64,000 nt of DNA from Marinagarivorans algicola. Its GTDB lineage: Bacteria; Pseudomonadota; Gammaproteobacteria; Pseudomonadales; Cellvibrionaceae. A program made the translations under genes and the position numbers. Positions 36,170 through 44,903 of this stretch are shown here, piece by piece. The first letter of the stretch is position 1. Every line of letters begins with the position of its first letter. The stretch lies in assembly GCF_001292705.1 (NCBI RefSeq), contig NZ_LGAK01000023.1, positions 1 to 64,000 of the forward strand, in the 5' to 3' direction. Under the pieces are notes generated by a model that saw nothing but the letters and a program-made list of their open reading frames with translations, was not told the origin of the DNA and searched no databases.

Positions 36170-36802
36170 ATGTTTTTAAAACCCGAAAAATCTCAAATGA
36201 TTAAACCTGAAAACGCTTTAAAAGGCCGCGAAACGGTACAGGAAATTACCGGTATTCATTGTGTGACCGGCAATACTATGGTGCCACCTTTTGCACAGGG
36301 CTTAGAGCGGGCGCTATTTGGTATGGGGTGTTTTTGGGGGGCTGAGCGCAAACTTTGGGGGGTCAAAGGTGTTAGTGCTACAGCCGTAGGCTATAGCGCT
36401 GGCTTTACACCAAACCCTACATATGAAGAGGTATGCTCTGGTTCAACTGGACACAGTGAGGTCGTATTGGTTATTTATGATCCAAAGCAGGTGACTTTTG
36501 CCCAGCTATTAAAGGTGTTTTGGGAGTCGCATAATCCCACTCAAGGTATGCGCCAGGGTGGCGATGAAGGCACGCAATATCGGTCGGGTATTTATGCTTT
36601 TGATGAGGCTCAATTAGCGCAGGCGCTTGCCAGTAAAACTGAATATCAAAGCGCGCTCAATGCAAAAGGTTTTGGTGAAATTACTACGCAAATTGCACCA
36701 GCGACCGAGTTCTATTACGCCGAAGAGTATCACCAACAATATTTAGAGAAAAACCCTAATGGTTATTGCGGTATTGGCGGTTGCGGAGTCGATTTAGCCT
36801 AA
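36170..36802 (+). CDS. msrA: Peptide methionine-S-sulfoxide reductase MsrA
   Basis: Thioredoxin-dependent repair enzyme reducing the S-form of methionine sulfoxide. The catalytic Cys54 is in GMGCFWGAE (52-59). [18 protein letters not shown], the GHSE motif, [11 protein letters not shown] and [16 protein letters not shown] follow in order. Resolving cysteines lie in the C-terminal [12 protein letters not shown]. The 210 aa length includes about 40 residues before the catalytic domain, as in E. coli MsrA. No signal peptide, so cytoplasmic. Monocistronic. Confidence 0.96.
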   Translation: MFLKPEKSQMIKPENALKGRETVQEITGIHCVTGNTMVPPFAQGLERALFGMGCFWGAERKLWGVKGVSATAVGYSAGFTPNPTYEEVCSGSTGHSEVVLVIYDPKQVTFAQLLKVFWESHNPTQGMRQGGDEGTQYRSGIYAFDEAQLAQALASKTEYQSALNAKGFGEITTQIAPATEFYYAEEYHQQYLEKNPNGYCGIGGCGVDLA

Positions 36803-37144
36803 ATACCTCTGAGCACTCTTATGGTGAGTGACTTGAAAGGCGGTGTTGATTTTTACCTCAAGTTTTTTATGGGCATAATTGGCGTAAACTCAGTATTCCA
36901 ATGGATACTTTGTTGTATTGCGCTATAGTGTTGCCGAAATAATGGCTAGGTATCCATCAGTACTTCGTTTTTGAGTAACTCTTTAAACGCGTCTTTTTTA
37001 AAGTACAGGTGGGTTGCTGCTGGGCTCACTCTTCTCGAGTGTTAGCAGGCGCTTGACCTGTGCATTGCCCAATGTTGTTTTTATTGTTGCTGTTATTAAG
37101 TGAGCGTTTTACATTATTTGAGTGCCTTTTATTAGAGGTTTTGC
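36803..37144. other. Intergenic upstream of two-component operon
   Basis: About 340 bp before the response-regulator gene; presumably its promoter region. No gene, RNA or repeat recognised. Confidence 0.5.
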
Positions 37145-37840
37145 ATGCTAATAGGACTTTTAGAAGATGACCCCGCACAAGCTCAGTTGCTGATAGCGTG
37201 GCTAGATGGCGCGGGCCATCAAGTTGCTCATGCGGCTAGCGGCGATGATTTTTTAGAATTATACCGCCAGCAAGCTATGGATCTCGCTATTTTAGACTGG
37301 CAAGTTCCTGATAAAACTGGGTTAGAGGTTTTGGCGATTTTGCGAGGGCAATATGAATGTCAAATTCCTATTTTATTTTCAACGCAGCGTAATACTGAGG
37401 CTGACATTGTCACGGCTCTACAGTCGGGCGCTGATGATTACCTGACAAAACCTGTACGCCAAGCTGAGTTATTAGCACGTATTACTGCGCTAGGTCGTAG
37501 AGCGGGTGTTGTGGAGGTTAGCGAGGTCATGACTTTTGGGCCTATTGATTTTAATACACAGTCGCAAACGGTATCTGTAAGCGGTGAGCCTGTAAAGTTG
37601 ACACGTAAAGATTATGCCGTGGCTTTATGCTTATTTCAAAATGTTGGCAAAGTACTATCGCGAGAATTTTTGTTAAAAACAGTATGGGGTGTAGATTGTA
37701 GCCTTGATACGCGGACTGTGGATGTACATGTGAGCCGAGTGAGGCGGGCCTTAAAGTTGGGTGCAGGCACAGGCTATGGCGTCAAAAATATTTATCAACA
37801 TGGTTACCGGCTGCACCTGCTCGAAGAGTCAATACTATAG
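37145..37840 (+). CDS. OmpR-family response regulator
   Basis: Two-component DNA-binding regulator of 231 aa. Receiver domain (about 1-115): acidic pocket E7/D8/D9, phosphorylated D51 in LAILDWQVPDKTG, K102 in TKPVRQAEL. Winged-helix output (about 130-228) with LTRKDYAVALCLFQNVGKVLSR and DTRTVDVHVSRVRRAL. GAGG precedes the ATG. The cognate kinase is probably the CHASE2 histidine kinase two genes downstream, with a LysM-FecR protein encoded between them. Confidence 0.93.
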   Translation: MLIGLLEDDPAQAQLLIAWLDGAGHQVAHAASGDDFLELYRQQAMDLAILDWQVPDKTGLEVLAILRGQYECQIPILFSTQRNTEADIVTALQSGADDYLTKPVRQAELLARITALGRRAGVVEVSEVMTFGPIDFNTQSQTVSVSGEPVKLTRKDYAVALCLFQNVGKVLSREFLLKTVWGVDCSLDTRTVDVHVSRVRRALKLGAGTGYGVKNIYQHGYRLHLLEESIL

Positions 37841-38143
37841 TGAGTATGAGTGATGACTTGAAACCTTGCCCTAAAAATTGACTGCACAGCTCCGTCTTCT
37901 TGCAAGGTCCGCTCACATTATTATTTATGCATATTATTGTTATGCACGTTGTTGTTGCGCCACATTTTGTTATTTAAGTCATATACAGGTACTTCTCATA
38001 GTTGTAGGTACCGCTACTATATTAAGAATAGGGCGCACATTAATCATAAGGCGGAACATTACGATCGCTGAAAGCGTTTTTTATTATAGCGCTGTGATGT
38101 TGCGGCTAACTGTATTTTTAAGGCAAAACATAGGGGGATTGCT
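37841..38143. other. Gap between regulator and LysM-FecR genes
   Basis: About 300 bp. A 90-codon frame at 37878-38150 is present, but it begins with TTG, lacks a ribosome site and has an implausible Cys/Tyr/Ile-rich composition, so I do not call it. The gap may hold a second promoter. Confidence 0.4.
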
Positions 38144-39511
38144 TTGGTAGCCTTTTTTTGCAAACGCTTGCTTCACATGGCGTTGTTAATTTTTTTGAGT
38201 GTTAGTAGTGTAACATCCAGTTATGCCAAAGATTGGGCATATACCGTCAGGCCCAATGATACGCTGTGGGATCTCTGCTTGACCTATACTACGCAAAAAA
38301 ACTGCTGGTTAACGATTGGTGAATATAATGGTGTGAGTTACCCGCCTTCACTAGCGCCGGGCACGCGTATTAAGTTTCCTGTTGGGTGGTTAAAAGTGCA
38401 ACCGGTACCCGCTGTCATTATGTTTGTGGTCGGCGAGGTGCAGTTGACTCTACCCAGCGGGGAGCTAAAGCCGGCGCAGATTGATGATAAACTTACGATG
38501 GGTGCTGAAGTTAAGGTGTCGTCACAAAGCAGTGTGACACTCAAATTTGCCGATGGAGCGTTGCTGGTTGTAGAAGAGAATTCGCATATCGTGATGGACA
38601 CCCTCACCCAGCATCAAGGTACTGGTATGGTCAATACGCAATTAAATTTGCTGTCGGGTGCGGCCAAATCGCGTGTGCCAAAGCGTCAGCCAAGATCGAA
38701 TTTTAGTGTTTCGACCCCCTCAGCAATTGCTGCGGTGCGCGGTACCGAATTTAGAGTAAGTACCAGTGAGGGGCAAATGCAAGGAGAGGTTTTTGAGGGG
38801 CTTGTGAACATTGCAAAGCCGCATAATGCCAGTCTTGCAGCACGCAAAAACAATACGGTACTTCAAGCCGTTGATGTGGAAAAACAATACGGTCTTAGCG
38901 TTAAAAAAAATGAAGTGCTAGGCTCGCCTATCGCGTTATTGCCAGCAGTCACTTGGGTAACTGCGATTAACGATGTTCATCTTCCCTATACTCTATTGTG
39001 GAATGCACAGCCCAAAGCCAGCCGTTACAAAGTTGAGCTATTAGTATCAGATAAAACAGAAGAAGTCATTTCTAGCCATTATCAGGTAGGCCACACGTGG
39101 TTGTTACCGATTGAGCAGAATCAGTGTTTTACAGTACGTGTTAGTGCAATAGATGCATTTAATTTACAAGGCATGCCTGCGGTTCGTCATTTATGTGCCG
39201 CTAAGCCTTTAGCTGCCATCAAGCAACTTGCACTCAATGATAATCAGTTGCAGTGGCCGTCTATTGAGCACGCTAATATGTATCGCATAGAGGGTAGTGT
39301 CGATAGCGATTTTTCATCCCCCATTCTCATTGATTATACTTGTCAAACCACTTATCAATTAACAGATGAGGAAAAAGGCTTATATATTCGTGTGATTGCT
39401 GTTGATGAGCAAGGCCGCATAGGTTTAGCTGGCACGCAAGTTCAGGTTAAACAAGCTGGCCCTCAGGGTATGATTGCGACTATTTTATTTATGCTTATGT
39501 TGGCGCTGTAA
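38144..39511 (+). CDS. Secreted LysM and FecR domain protein
   Basis: Periplasmic or envelope protein of 455 aa. Signal peptide about 1-28 (SSYA-K). LysM domain about 30-75 (YTVRPNDTLWDLC...GTRIKFP), expected to bind peptidoglycan. FecR domain about 85-210 (VGEVQL, GAEVKVSSQSSVTLKFADG, STPSAIAAVRGTEFRVS). The C-terminal half has two fibronectin-like repeats (about 270-440) and a final hydrophobic tail. The start is a TTG at 38144 after GGGGGA; ATG at 38177 is an alternative but truncates the signal. LysM-FecR proteins are often encoded next to CHASE2 sensors, as here, so it probably feeds a cell-wall signal to the kinase 8 bp downstream. Confidence 0.8.
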   Translation: MVAFFCKRLLHMALLIFLSVSSVTSSYAKDWAYTVRPNDTLWDLCLTYTTQKNCWLTIGEYNGVSYPPSLAPGTRIKFPVGWLKVQPVPAVIMFVVGEVQLTLPSGELKPAQIDDKLTMGAEVKVSSQSSVTLKFADGALLVVEENSHIVMDTLTQHQGTGMVNTQLNLLSGAAKSRVPKRQPRSNFSVSTPSAIAAVRGTEFRVSTSEGQMQGEVFEGLVNIAKPHNASLAARKNNTVLQAVDVEKQYGLSVKKNEVLGSPIALLPAVTWVTAINDVHLPYTLLWNAQPKASRYKVELLVSDKTEEVISSHYQVGHTWLLPIEQNQCFTVRVSAIDAFNLQGMPAVRHLCAAKPLAAIKQLALNDNQLQWPSIEHANMYRIEGSVDSDFSSPILIDYTCQTTYQLTDEEKGLYIRVIAVDEQGRIGLAGTQVQVKQAGPQGMIATILFMLMLAL

Positions 39512-39519
39512 TCAACCGT

Positions 39520-41910
39520 ATGTTTTTGTTAAAGCAATGGGGCAGTAGAGTTTTATTACCTATCGTGCTGGCGGCTTTAGCAGTATTGGCTTATGAGCGG
39601 CAGTGGCTATTAAGTATTGACTATCTTTTATATGATTCTGCACAGCAGTGGCGCAAGCCAACTGTGTTAACAGATAGTGTCATTATTGCCATTGACGAGC
39701 AGAGTATTGCGAGTATTGGGCGCTGGCCTTGGTCTCGTGATGTGCATGCGCAATTAATTAATCAACTTTATGATAGTGGCTCAAAAGCTGTTTATTTTGA
39801 TGTATTGTTTTCGGATGCAAGTATATCCAGTGAAGATTTAGCGTTAGCTGCAGCTATTGATCGGCATGGGCAGGTTATATTGCCTATGACGATTGAACCG
39901 CTAGGGGACCAAGGGCAATTGATCGAGGTGGTGCCCGCGATGACCTTTTATGAGCCAGCTAAAGCCATAGGTCATGCGCATATTAATTGTGACTTTGATG
40001 GTGTATGCCGCTCGTTATATTTGCGCGAAGGGGTTGGACAACCTCGGTGGCCACATCTTAGTGCCGCTCTGTGGCCGTTCACGCAAAATACAGTGGGAGC
40101 ACGTGCCTTACCTGCTGAGCGTTTATCAGCGCTATTGATTTATCGTGACTTTCATAATTTTATTCCCTTTAGCCCTGCAGACAGTGTCCCTAAAATATCC
40201 TATATCGATGTGCTTGAAGGGCGTATACCGACTAATTTTTTGGCAGGTAAAACTATTTTTATCGGTGCGACGGCAGCCGGTGTACACGATATATTAACAA
40301 CGCCAGTAGGGCGCTTACCCGGCGTTGAAATCACGGCTTTGATATATCATCATTTATATCAGGGTACTTTAATTCAATTATACGAAGGGCGCTTGAGTGC
40401 ACTGTTGCTGGGGGCTTTGCTAGTGCTTTTTTTGGCGGGTATATCCGTGCTCTCGTCATCGAAGTTATTGCTTGGGGTTAGCGCGCTACTGCTAGTAGAG
40501 TCTAGCGTGGCTTTTTATTTGTTGGTGGTTTGGAATAGATGGTTGCCAGTAGCGCCGTTATTAATGGCCACTCTATTATTTTACCCATTATGGAGTTGGT
40601 TGAGATTAGAGTTGGCGATGCGTTATTTAAAGCGTTCATTACTGGCTCATCAGCGTAAGAGCCCGCCAAGTATTCGATTAGTTGAGCACTTTAATGTTCA
40701 GCCTTCAAAGCCTCATTGGCTGGTTGCATCAGACACCGTAGCATTAACTATTGAGCAGCTAGAAGCCATTTCACTCAAGCAAGAAGTTTCTTACAATCTT
40801 TTACAGCAAAGTATGTCGGGTTTACAAGAGGGCTGCATTATATTCAGTAATCAAGGCTGCTGTTTTTTAGTGAATACCTTGGCTACGGCATGGCTACCTC
40901 GTTGGCATAGCGAGAGTATTTTTGATATTGAGCACAGCTTGAATATTCATGTGGAATCTTGGGCTGTGCTTATTCATGATACTTTTAACCAGCAAGAGAC
41001 ATTGTGCTGTGCTGCCGAAGCGCTAGTACCTGATGAGGCAGGTTTGCTCGCGAGTTATTTTTTACAGTTGCAGCATTGTAAAATACAGCTAGAGGGCAAA
41101 AGTAAGCCTGTGACTGTAGGTGTTTTAACGTTAACAGATATTTCTGAATTAAAAGCTAGTGAGCGTTTACGTGAAGAAACATTAAATTTCATCTCACATG
41201 ATTTGCGCTCACCATTAGTCTCGATCATTTCTTTAATCAAGCATCATCGTGAGATGTTCACTGTTAACGACCAAGATGATCACGCATTGACTGACTTGTT
41301 GGCAAAGATTGAGCGCTACGCCAATCGTAATTTAGCTTATTCCGAAAGCCTGTTGCAGCTTAATCGCGCAGAGCAACTGTCAGTTAATCAAGCGGTATTG
41401 TGTGATTTATTAGCCGTATGTGAAGATGCTTATGAGCAAGTATTACCCTTTGCGCGCGAACATCATTGCCCGTTAATCTGTGAGTTTGATGAGCATGAAT
41501 TTTGGTTAGATGGTGATTATGAGTTATTGCAGCGCGCAGTAGTAAACTTATTAACTAATGCCGTGAAATATGGTGCTTCTACACGTGGTGTGATTTTGTC
41601 TTTAGCGCTCACAGCTGCTCATGCCAATAGCGCCCAGCCGCAGCAAGAGGGTGTGAATGATAGCGGGGGTGAGTTAATTGCTCTGACGGTGCAAGATTTT
41701 GGTATAGGCATGACATTAGCTCAACAAGCTCACGCATTTGAGCGATTTACACGCGATGCTTCGGCCTCAGAGGGAGCAGGGCTTGGGCTATACTTTATAA
41801 AGACAGTAGTTCAGAATCATTTAGGGCAGCTGCAATTGCGCAGCGAGCTTAATGCAGGCTGTATAATTACGTGCCTATTCCCGCTTAAAAAACTGACTTT
41901 TATGGATTGA
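39520..41910 (+). CDS. CHASE2-domain sensor histidine kinase
   Basis: Membrane sensor kinase of 796 aa. One N-terminal transmembrane helix, a periplasmic CHASE2 domain (about 30-290: SVIIAIDEQSIASIGRWPWSRDVHAQLI, KAVYFDVLFSD), three transmembrane helices (about 290-370), a PAS-like region (about 425-545), then HisKA with phosphorylated H560 in NFISHDLRSPLVS, and HATPase_c with N-box NLLTNAVKYG, G1 DFGIGM and G2 GAGLGLYFIK. All catalytic boxes look intact. It is the last gene of the regulator, LysM-FecR, kinase operon and most likely phosphorylates the OmpR-type regulator at 37145. The signal is unknown. Confidence 0.92.
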   Translation: MFLLKQWGSRVLLPIVLAALAVLAYERQWLLSIDYLLYDSAQQWRKPTVLTDSVIIAIDEQSIASIGRWPWSRDVHAQLINQLYDSGSKAVYFDVLFSDASISSEDLALAAAIDRHGQVILPMTIEPLGDQGQLIEVVPAMTFYEPAKAIGHAHINCDFDGVCRSLYLREGVGQPRWPHLSAALWPFTQNTVGARALPAERLSALLIYRDFHNFIPFSPADSVPKISYIDVLEGRIPTNFLAGKTIFIGATAAGVHDILTTPVGRLPGVEITALIYHHLYQGTLIQLYEGRLSALLLGALLVLFLAGISVLSSSKLLLGVSALLLVESSVAFYLLVVWNRWLPVAPLLMATLLFYPLWSWLRLELAMRYLKRSLLAHQRKSPPSIRLVEHFNVQPSKPHWLVASDTVALTIEQLEAISLKQEVSYNLLQQSMSGLQEGCIIFSNQGCCFLVNTLATAWLPRWHSESIFDIEHSLNIHVESWAVLIHDTFNQQETLCCAAEALVPDEAGLLASYFLQLQHCKIQLEGKSKPVTVGVLTLTDISELKASERLREETLNFISHDLRSPLVSIISLIKHHREMFTVNDQDDHALTDLLAKIERYANRNLAYSESLLQLNRAEQLSVNQAVLCDLLAVCEDAYEQVLPFAREHHCPLICEFDEHEFWLDGDYELLQRAVVNLLTNAVKYGASTRGVILSLALTAAHANSAQPQQEGVNDSGGELIALTVQDFGIGMTLAQQAHAFERFTRDASASEGAGLGLYFIKTVVQNHLGQLQLRSELNAGCIITCLFPLKKLTFMD

Positions 41911-42242
41911 GTCCAATTATTGAGTGCCTCCCTTAATTATATTTATTGCTGTCGTTAGCGTATTATTATGTGCTTTATCATGGCGACCATTATAACTTCT
42001 TGCCCAAGTATGTATGCGAATATAGATTGAGTTGTGTACACATCGGCAGCTCTAAGGTTGCCTGCAACTACAACTACAACTACAACTACAACTACAACTA
42101 AAAGGCTACACGATTGCCTCTCTTATAGACTCACACTTTGGTGCTTGTCATTGGGTGATTTTACAACGTTTTACACACTTTATTGTGAGTATTGTCCACA
42201 ATAGCGCAACGATTAAACATGCACTATTTAATGGAAGTACCT
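41911..42242. other. Intergenic region upstream of OmpA-like gene
   Basis: About 330 bp between the kinase and OmpA-like genes. It holds the CAACTA hexamer repeat described separately. No terminator or RNA gene is obvious. Confidence 0.5.
42065..42100 (+). repeat. Perfect CAACTA hexanucleotide repeat, six copies
   Basis: Six exact tandem copies in the promoter region of the OmpA-like gene, about 143 bp before its start. Slippage here would change promoter spacing rather than a reading frame. Confidence 0.92.
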
Positions 42243-43391
42243 ATGATTTCAACTTCAAATACCCTCACACGAATTCAAAAGCGTAAGCTAATTGCCGTTA
42301 TGGTTCTTATTACACTCGGCTCAGATGCTGCCATGAGTGAAGGCTTGCATGATGGCGCAGGCTTCACCCTTACACCCGCTATTGGGCGTCATACACATGA
42401 GAGTAGTAAAGTTGGTTTAGATGATAGTAATACTGTGAGCCTGGGCGCGGGCTACCAATTTGCTAGCCCTTGGGCGGCAGAGCTTACCTACCTTGCCAGC
42501 AAGCCAAACTTTAACCAGTCAAGCGAAGAAGCCGATGAAGAGCATTTGCGTTTAGATGCACTTTATTACTTAGACCGCACCGATAAAACTCAGCTTTACA
42601 GTGTTATGGGGGCAGGCGTTAGCGAGCTAACTTATAATGGCTCAAAAATCGATGACACCCTTGTTAATGCGGGCATTGGTATTAAACATGCCTTTAGCGA
42701 TATTGTTGCGCTGCGCTCAGACATCCGTCTTATTCATCATCTTGATGAGCACGCCACGCAAGGTGCCTTCAATTTAGGCTTAAGTTTTTTAATTGGCGGT
42801 AAAGCACCTGCCAAACCTATCAAAAATACCGACGCTGATCATGACGGCGTGGCTGACCGTTTAGATAGCTGTCCAGGTACTGCAAGCGGCGTTGTTGTCG
42901 ATAGTACGGGTTGCCCTTCCTTCATTGATGTTGATAAAGATGGCGTGAATGACAGCCAAGATAACTGCCCTGATACCAAAGCTGGCGCAAAAGTCGACAA
43001 TAAAGGTTGTTATGTATTATTAAGTGAGGATCGTACGGTAACCTTGAAATTACAGTTTGCTAATAATGCTGCCACAGTGCTTAATCCTAACGATACACAA
43101 ATTACTTCACTGGCTAAATTTATGCGCGAATACCCTAAAAGTCAGGTGGTTATTAAGGGGTATACCGATGATCGCGGCAGTGAAGGTTATAACTTACAGT
43201 TGTCACAAAAGCGTGCTGAAGCAGTAGCTGTTTTATTAACCGAGAACGGTATTAGTGCTAATCGTGTTACGGCTCGTGGCTTAGGTGAAGCTTCGCCTGT
43301 TGCTGACAATGCCACAGCAGAAGGTCGCGCACAAAATAGACGTGTTGAAGCTGTGGTTAGCGCTACAATTCAAGTTCCACAAGCTAAATAG
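42243..43391 (+). CDS. OmpA-like porin with TSP3-type repeats and peptidoglycan-binding domain
   Basis: Outer-membrane protein of 382 aa. Signal peptide about 1-33. Beta-barrel about 35-185, of the OmpA type with aromatic-alternating strands. Two calcium-binding thrombospondin-3-like repeats (about 195-255): DADHDGVADRLDSCPGT and DVDKDGVNDSQDNCPDT, each with paired cysteines. The C-terminal OmpA domain (about 265-375) has the peptidoglycan-binding motif KGYTDDRGSEGYNLQLSQKRA and AEGRAQNRRVE. The start is the ATG at 42243 after GGAAG; the frame extends upstream to 42192. Structural tether between outer membrane and cell wall. Confidence 0.9.
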   Translation: MISTSNTLTRIQKRKLIAVMVLITLGSDAAMSEGLHDGAGFTLTPAIGRHTHESSKVGLDDSNTVSLGAGYQFASPWAAELTYLASKPNFNQSSEEADEEHLRLDALYYLDRTDKTQLYSVMGAGVSELTYNGSKIDDTLVNAGIGIKHAFSDIVALRSDIRLIHHLDEHATQGAFNLGLSFLIGGKAPAKPIKNTDADHDGVADRLDSCPGTASGVVVDSTGCPSFIDVDKDGVNDSQDNCPDTKAGAKVDNKGCYVLLSEDRTVTLKLQFANNAATVLNPNDTQITSLAKFMREYPKSQVVIKGYTDDRGSEGYNLQLSQKRAEAVAVLLTENGISANRVTARGLGEASPVADNATAEGRAQNRRVEAVVSATIQVPQAK

Positions 43392-43408
43392 TGAGTGGCA
43401 CATAGATC

Positions 43409-43446
43409 ACGAATAGGTGATTATAAGTCCGTAGTGACCTATTCGT
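43409..43446. other. Stem-loop between ompA-like and mscS genes
   Basis: ACGAATAGGT (43409-43418) pairs with ACCTATTCGT (43437-43446) around an 18-base loop, just before the mscS ribosome site. No T-run on the plus strand, so partial termination or RNA protection rather than a full stop. Confidence 0.5.
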
Positions 43447-43475
43447 AAAATCAACCTCCCTATGAGAATAAAAAT

Positions 43476-44297
43476 ATGAATGAGAATATTCAAGGCTTAA
43501 TTGATAAGGCCCCCGAAATAATCATGACTTATGGCATGAAAATCATTTTAGCATTTGCTGTTTACCTTATTGGTAAGTGGGTTGCTAAAGCAGTTGCGAG
43601 TCTACTTGAAAAGGGAATGGCTTCGCGTAAAGTTGATGCAACTATTATTAGTTTTACTAAAAATATTGTATATTATGCAATGTTTACCATGGTTATTATT
43701 GCTGCTCTTGGGCAATTGGGTGTGCAAACGGCATCTTTTGTTGCAATTATTGGTGCGGCAGGTTTAGCTATAGGTTTTGCATTGCAGGGTTCTTTAGCCA
43801 ATTTTGCTGCAGGTGTGTTGTTGATTTTATTCCGCCCATTTAAATTGGGAGATTTTGTTGAGGCTGGTGGTGCTTCTGGTGTTGTTAAAGATGTTTCGAT
43901 ATTTTCGACGATTCTAACAACAGGTGATAATAAGACAGTGACTATTTCTAATGCTTCTGTCATGGGCGGTAATATTACTAATTATTCTACTCAACCTGAG
44001 CGCCGTGTTGATTTTACTGTAGGTGTAGGGTATGGCGCAGATTTAAACTTAGTACGTAAAGAGCTTGAAGCAATTGCCAACTCAGATGATCGAGTACTAA
44101 TCGATAAAGGCATCACGATTGGTGTAGCCGAGCTGGCAGATTCATCGGTTAACTTTGCCTTCCGTATATGGACGAAAACCGAAAATTATTGGCCTTTATA
44201 TTTTTCTACAAATGAGCAAATTAAACTTCGATTTGATCAGGCCGGTATTGAAATACCCTTTCCTCAAATGGACGTGCATGTCTCTAAAGAAAACTAA
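43476..44297 (+). CDS. mscS: Small-conductance mechanosensitive channel MscS
   Basis: Inner-membrane osmotic safety valve of 273 aa, about the E. coli MscS length (286). Three transmembrane helices; the pore helix TM3 reads GAAGLAIGFALQGSLANFAAG, the Gly/Ala-packed canonical form, followed by LILFRPFKLGDFVEAGG. The beta domain (STILTTGDNKTVTISNASV) and C-terminal alpha/beta vestibule ending IEIPFPQMDVHV are complete. It lies 84 bp after the OmpA-like gene on the same strand and may be co-transcribed. Confidence 0.95.
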   Translation: MNENIQGLIDKAPEIIMTYGMKIILAFAVYLIGKWVAKAVASLLEKGMASRKVDATIISFTKNIVYYAMFTMVIIAALGQLGVQTASFVAIIGAAGLAIGFALQGSLANFAAGVLLILFRPFKLGDFVEAGGASGVVKDVSIFSTILTTGDNKTVTISNASVMGGNITNYSTQPERRVDFTVGVGYGADLNLVRKELEAIANSDDRVLIDKGITIGVAELADSSVNFAFRIWTKTENYWPLYFSTNEQIKLRFDQAGIEIPFPQMDVHVSKEN

Positions 44298-44654
44298 TCT
44301 AGAGCGATACTAAGCACTTATATAGTGTCGTACCCCAGTATGGATACGCCGGGTATTGACTTTGCGGGGCGCAAAGTCAATTAATACGAGTCGCAGATGA
44401 CTTGAATACTTAAAGTCATCACTCATTGATGTCAATTTAGTCCTCTTAATAGTTACAAAAGGACCGCTTTATGGATTTTTATTGGTTCTAATGAGTGCTG
44501 GGTTTAAAGTACTTGTTAAATTTATGCTTTTAGCTGTATGTTTACCGTGATATATTTTGTTTGGTGTTAATACTCAGGTTTCCGCTGTAACTCTTATTTA
44601 GTAAGGGCTAAGGGTTGCAGCGGTTTTTATTAATATTTCATATGTGGAATTCTT
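44298..44654. other. Intergenic region with perfect 12 bp hairpin
   Basis: ATTGACTTTGCG (44355-44366), loop GGG, CGCAAAGTCAAT (44370-44381): a perfect stem in the spacer after mscS. There is no T-run, so it could be a terminator of unusual form, an RNA stabiliser or a binding site. The rest of the spacer shows nothing. Confidence 0.6.
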
Positions 44655-44903
44655 ATGACTTATATATCAATAGATGGCGAAAAGTATGAAAAAGAACTGT
44701 TGGATTTGGTTCAAGATTATACCGCAGAGCAAGGTGCTCGTGAACTCTCGCAAGACGATGTATGGGACCTTATTACATCTGTTAAAGAGGGCGTTAGAGT
44801 GTCCGATATTGAGAAAAAAACCTTATTATTTATTCGAGAAAATTTTTTGTTTAACCAAGATGCTGCTAGACTTTTTGATGAGACAGTTGCCGAGCTTAAA
44901 TAA
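44655..44903 (+). CDS. Small acidic protein, unknown
   Basis: An 82 aa soluble, acidic, helical protein (MTYISIDGEKYEKELLDLV start). A GGA-type site precedes the ATG. I recognise no family. Balanced composition and a proper start support a real gene over the two overlapping frames on either strand. It stands alone before a 1.4 kb gene-poor stretch. No function can be offered. Confidence 0.55.
   Translation: MTYISIDGEKYEKELLDLVQDYTAEQGARELSQDDVWDLITSVKEGVRVSDIEKKTLLFIRENFLFNQDAARLFDETVAELK

Noticed and set aside
37878-38150. 90-codon frame between the response regulator and LysM-FecR genes
   Set aside because: TTG start, no Shine-Dalgarno, implausible Cys/Tyr runs, and it overlaps the start of the real downstream gene.
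44331-44353. Similarity of a TACCCCAGTATGGATACGCC-like stretch to one near 49416
   Set aside because: About 20 bases with several mismatches; too short to call a repeat without a genome-wide count.
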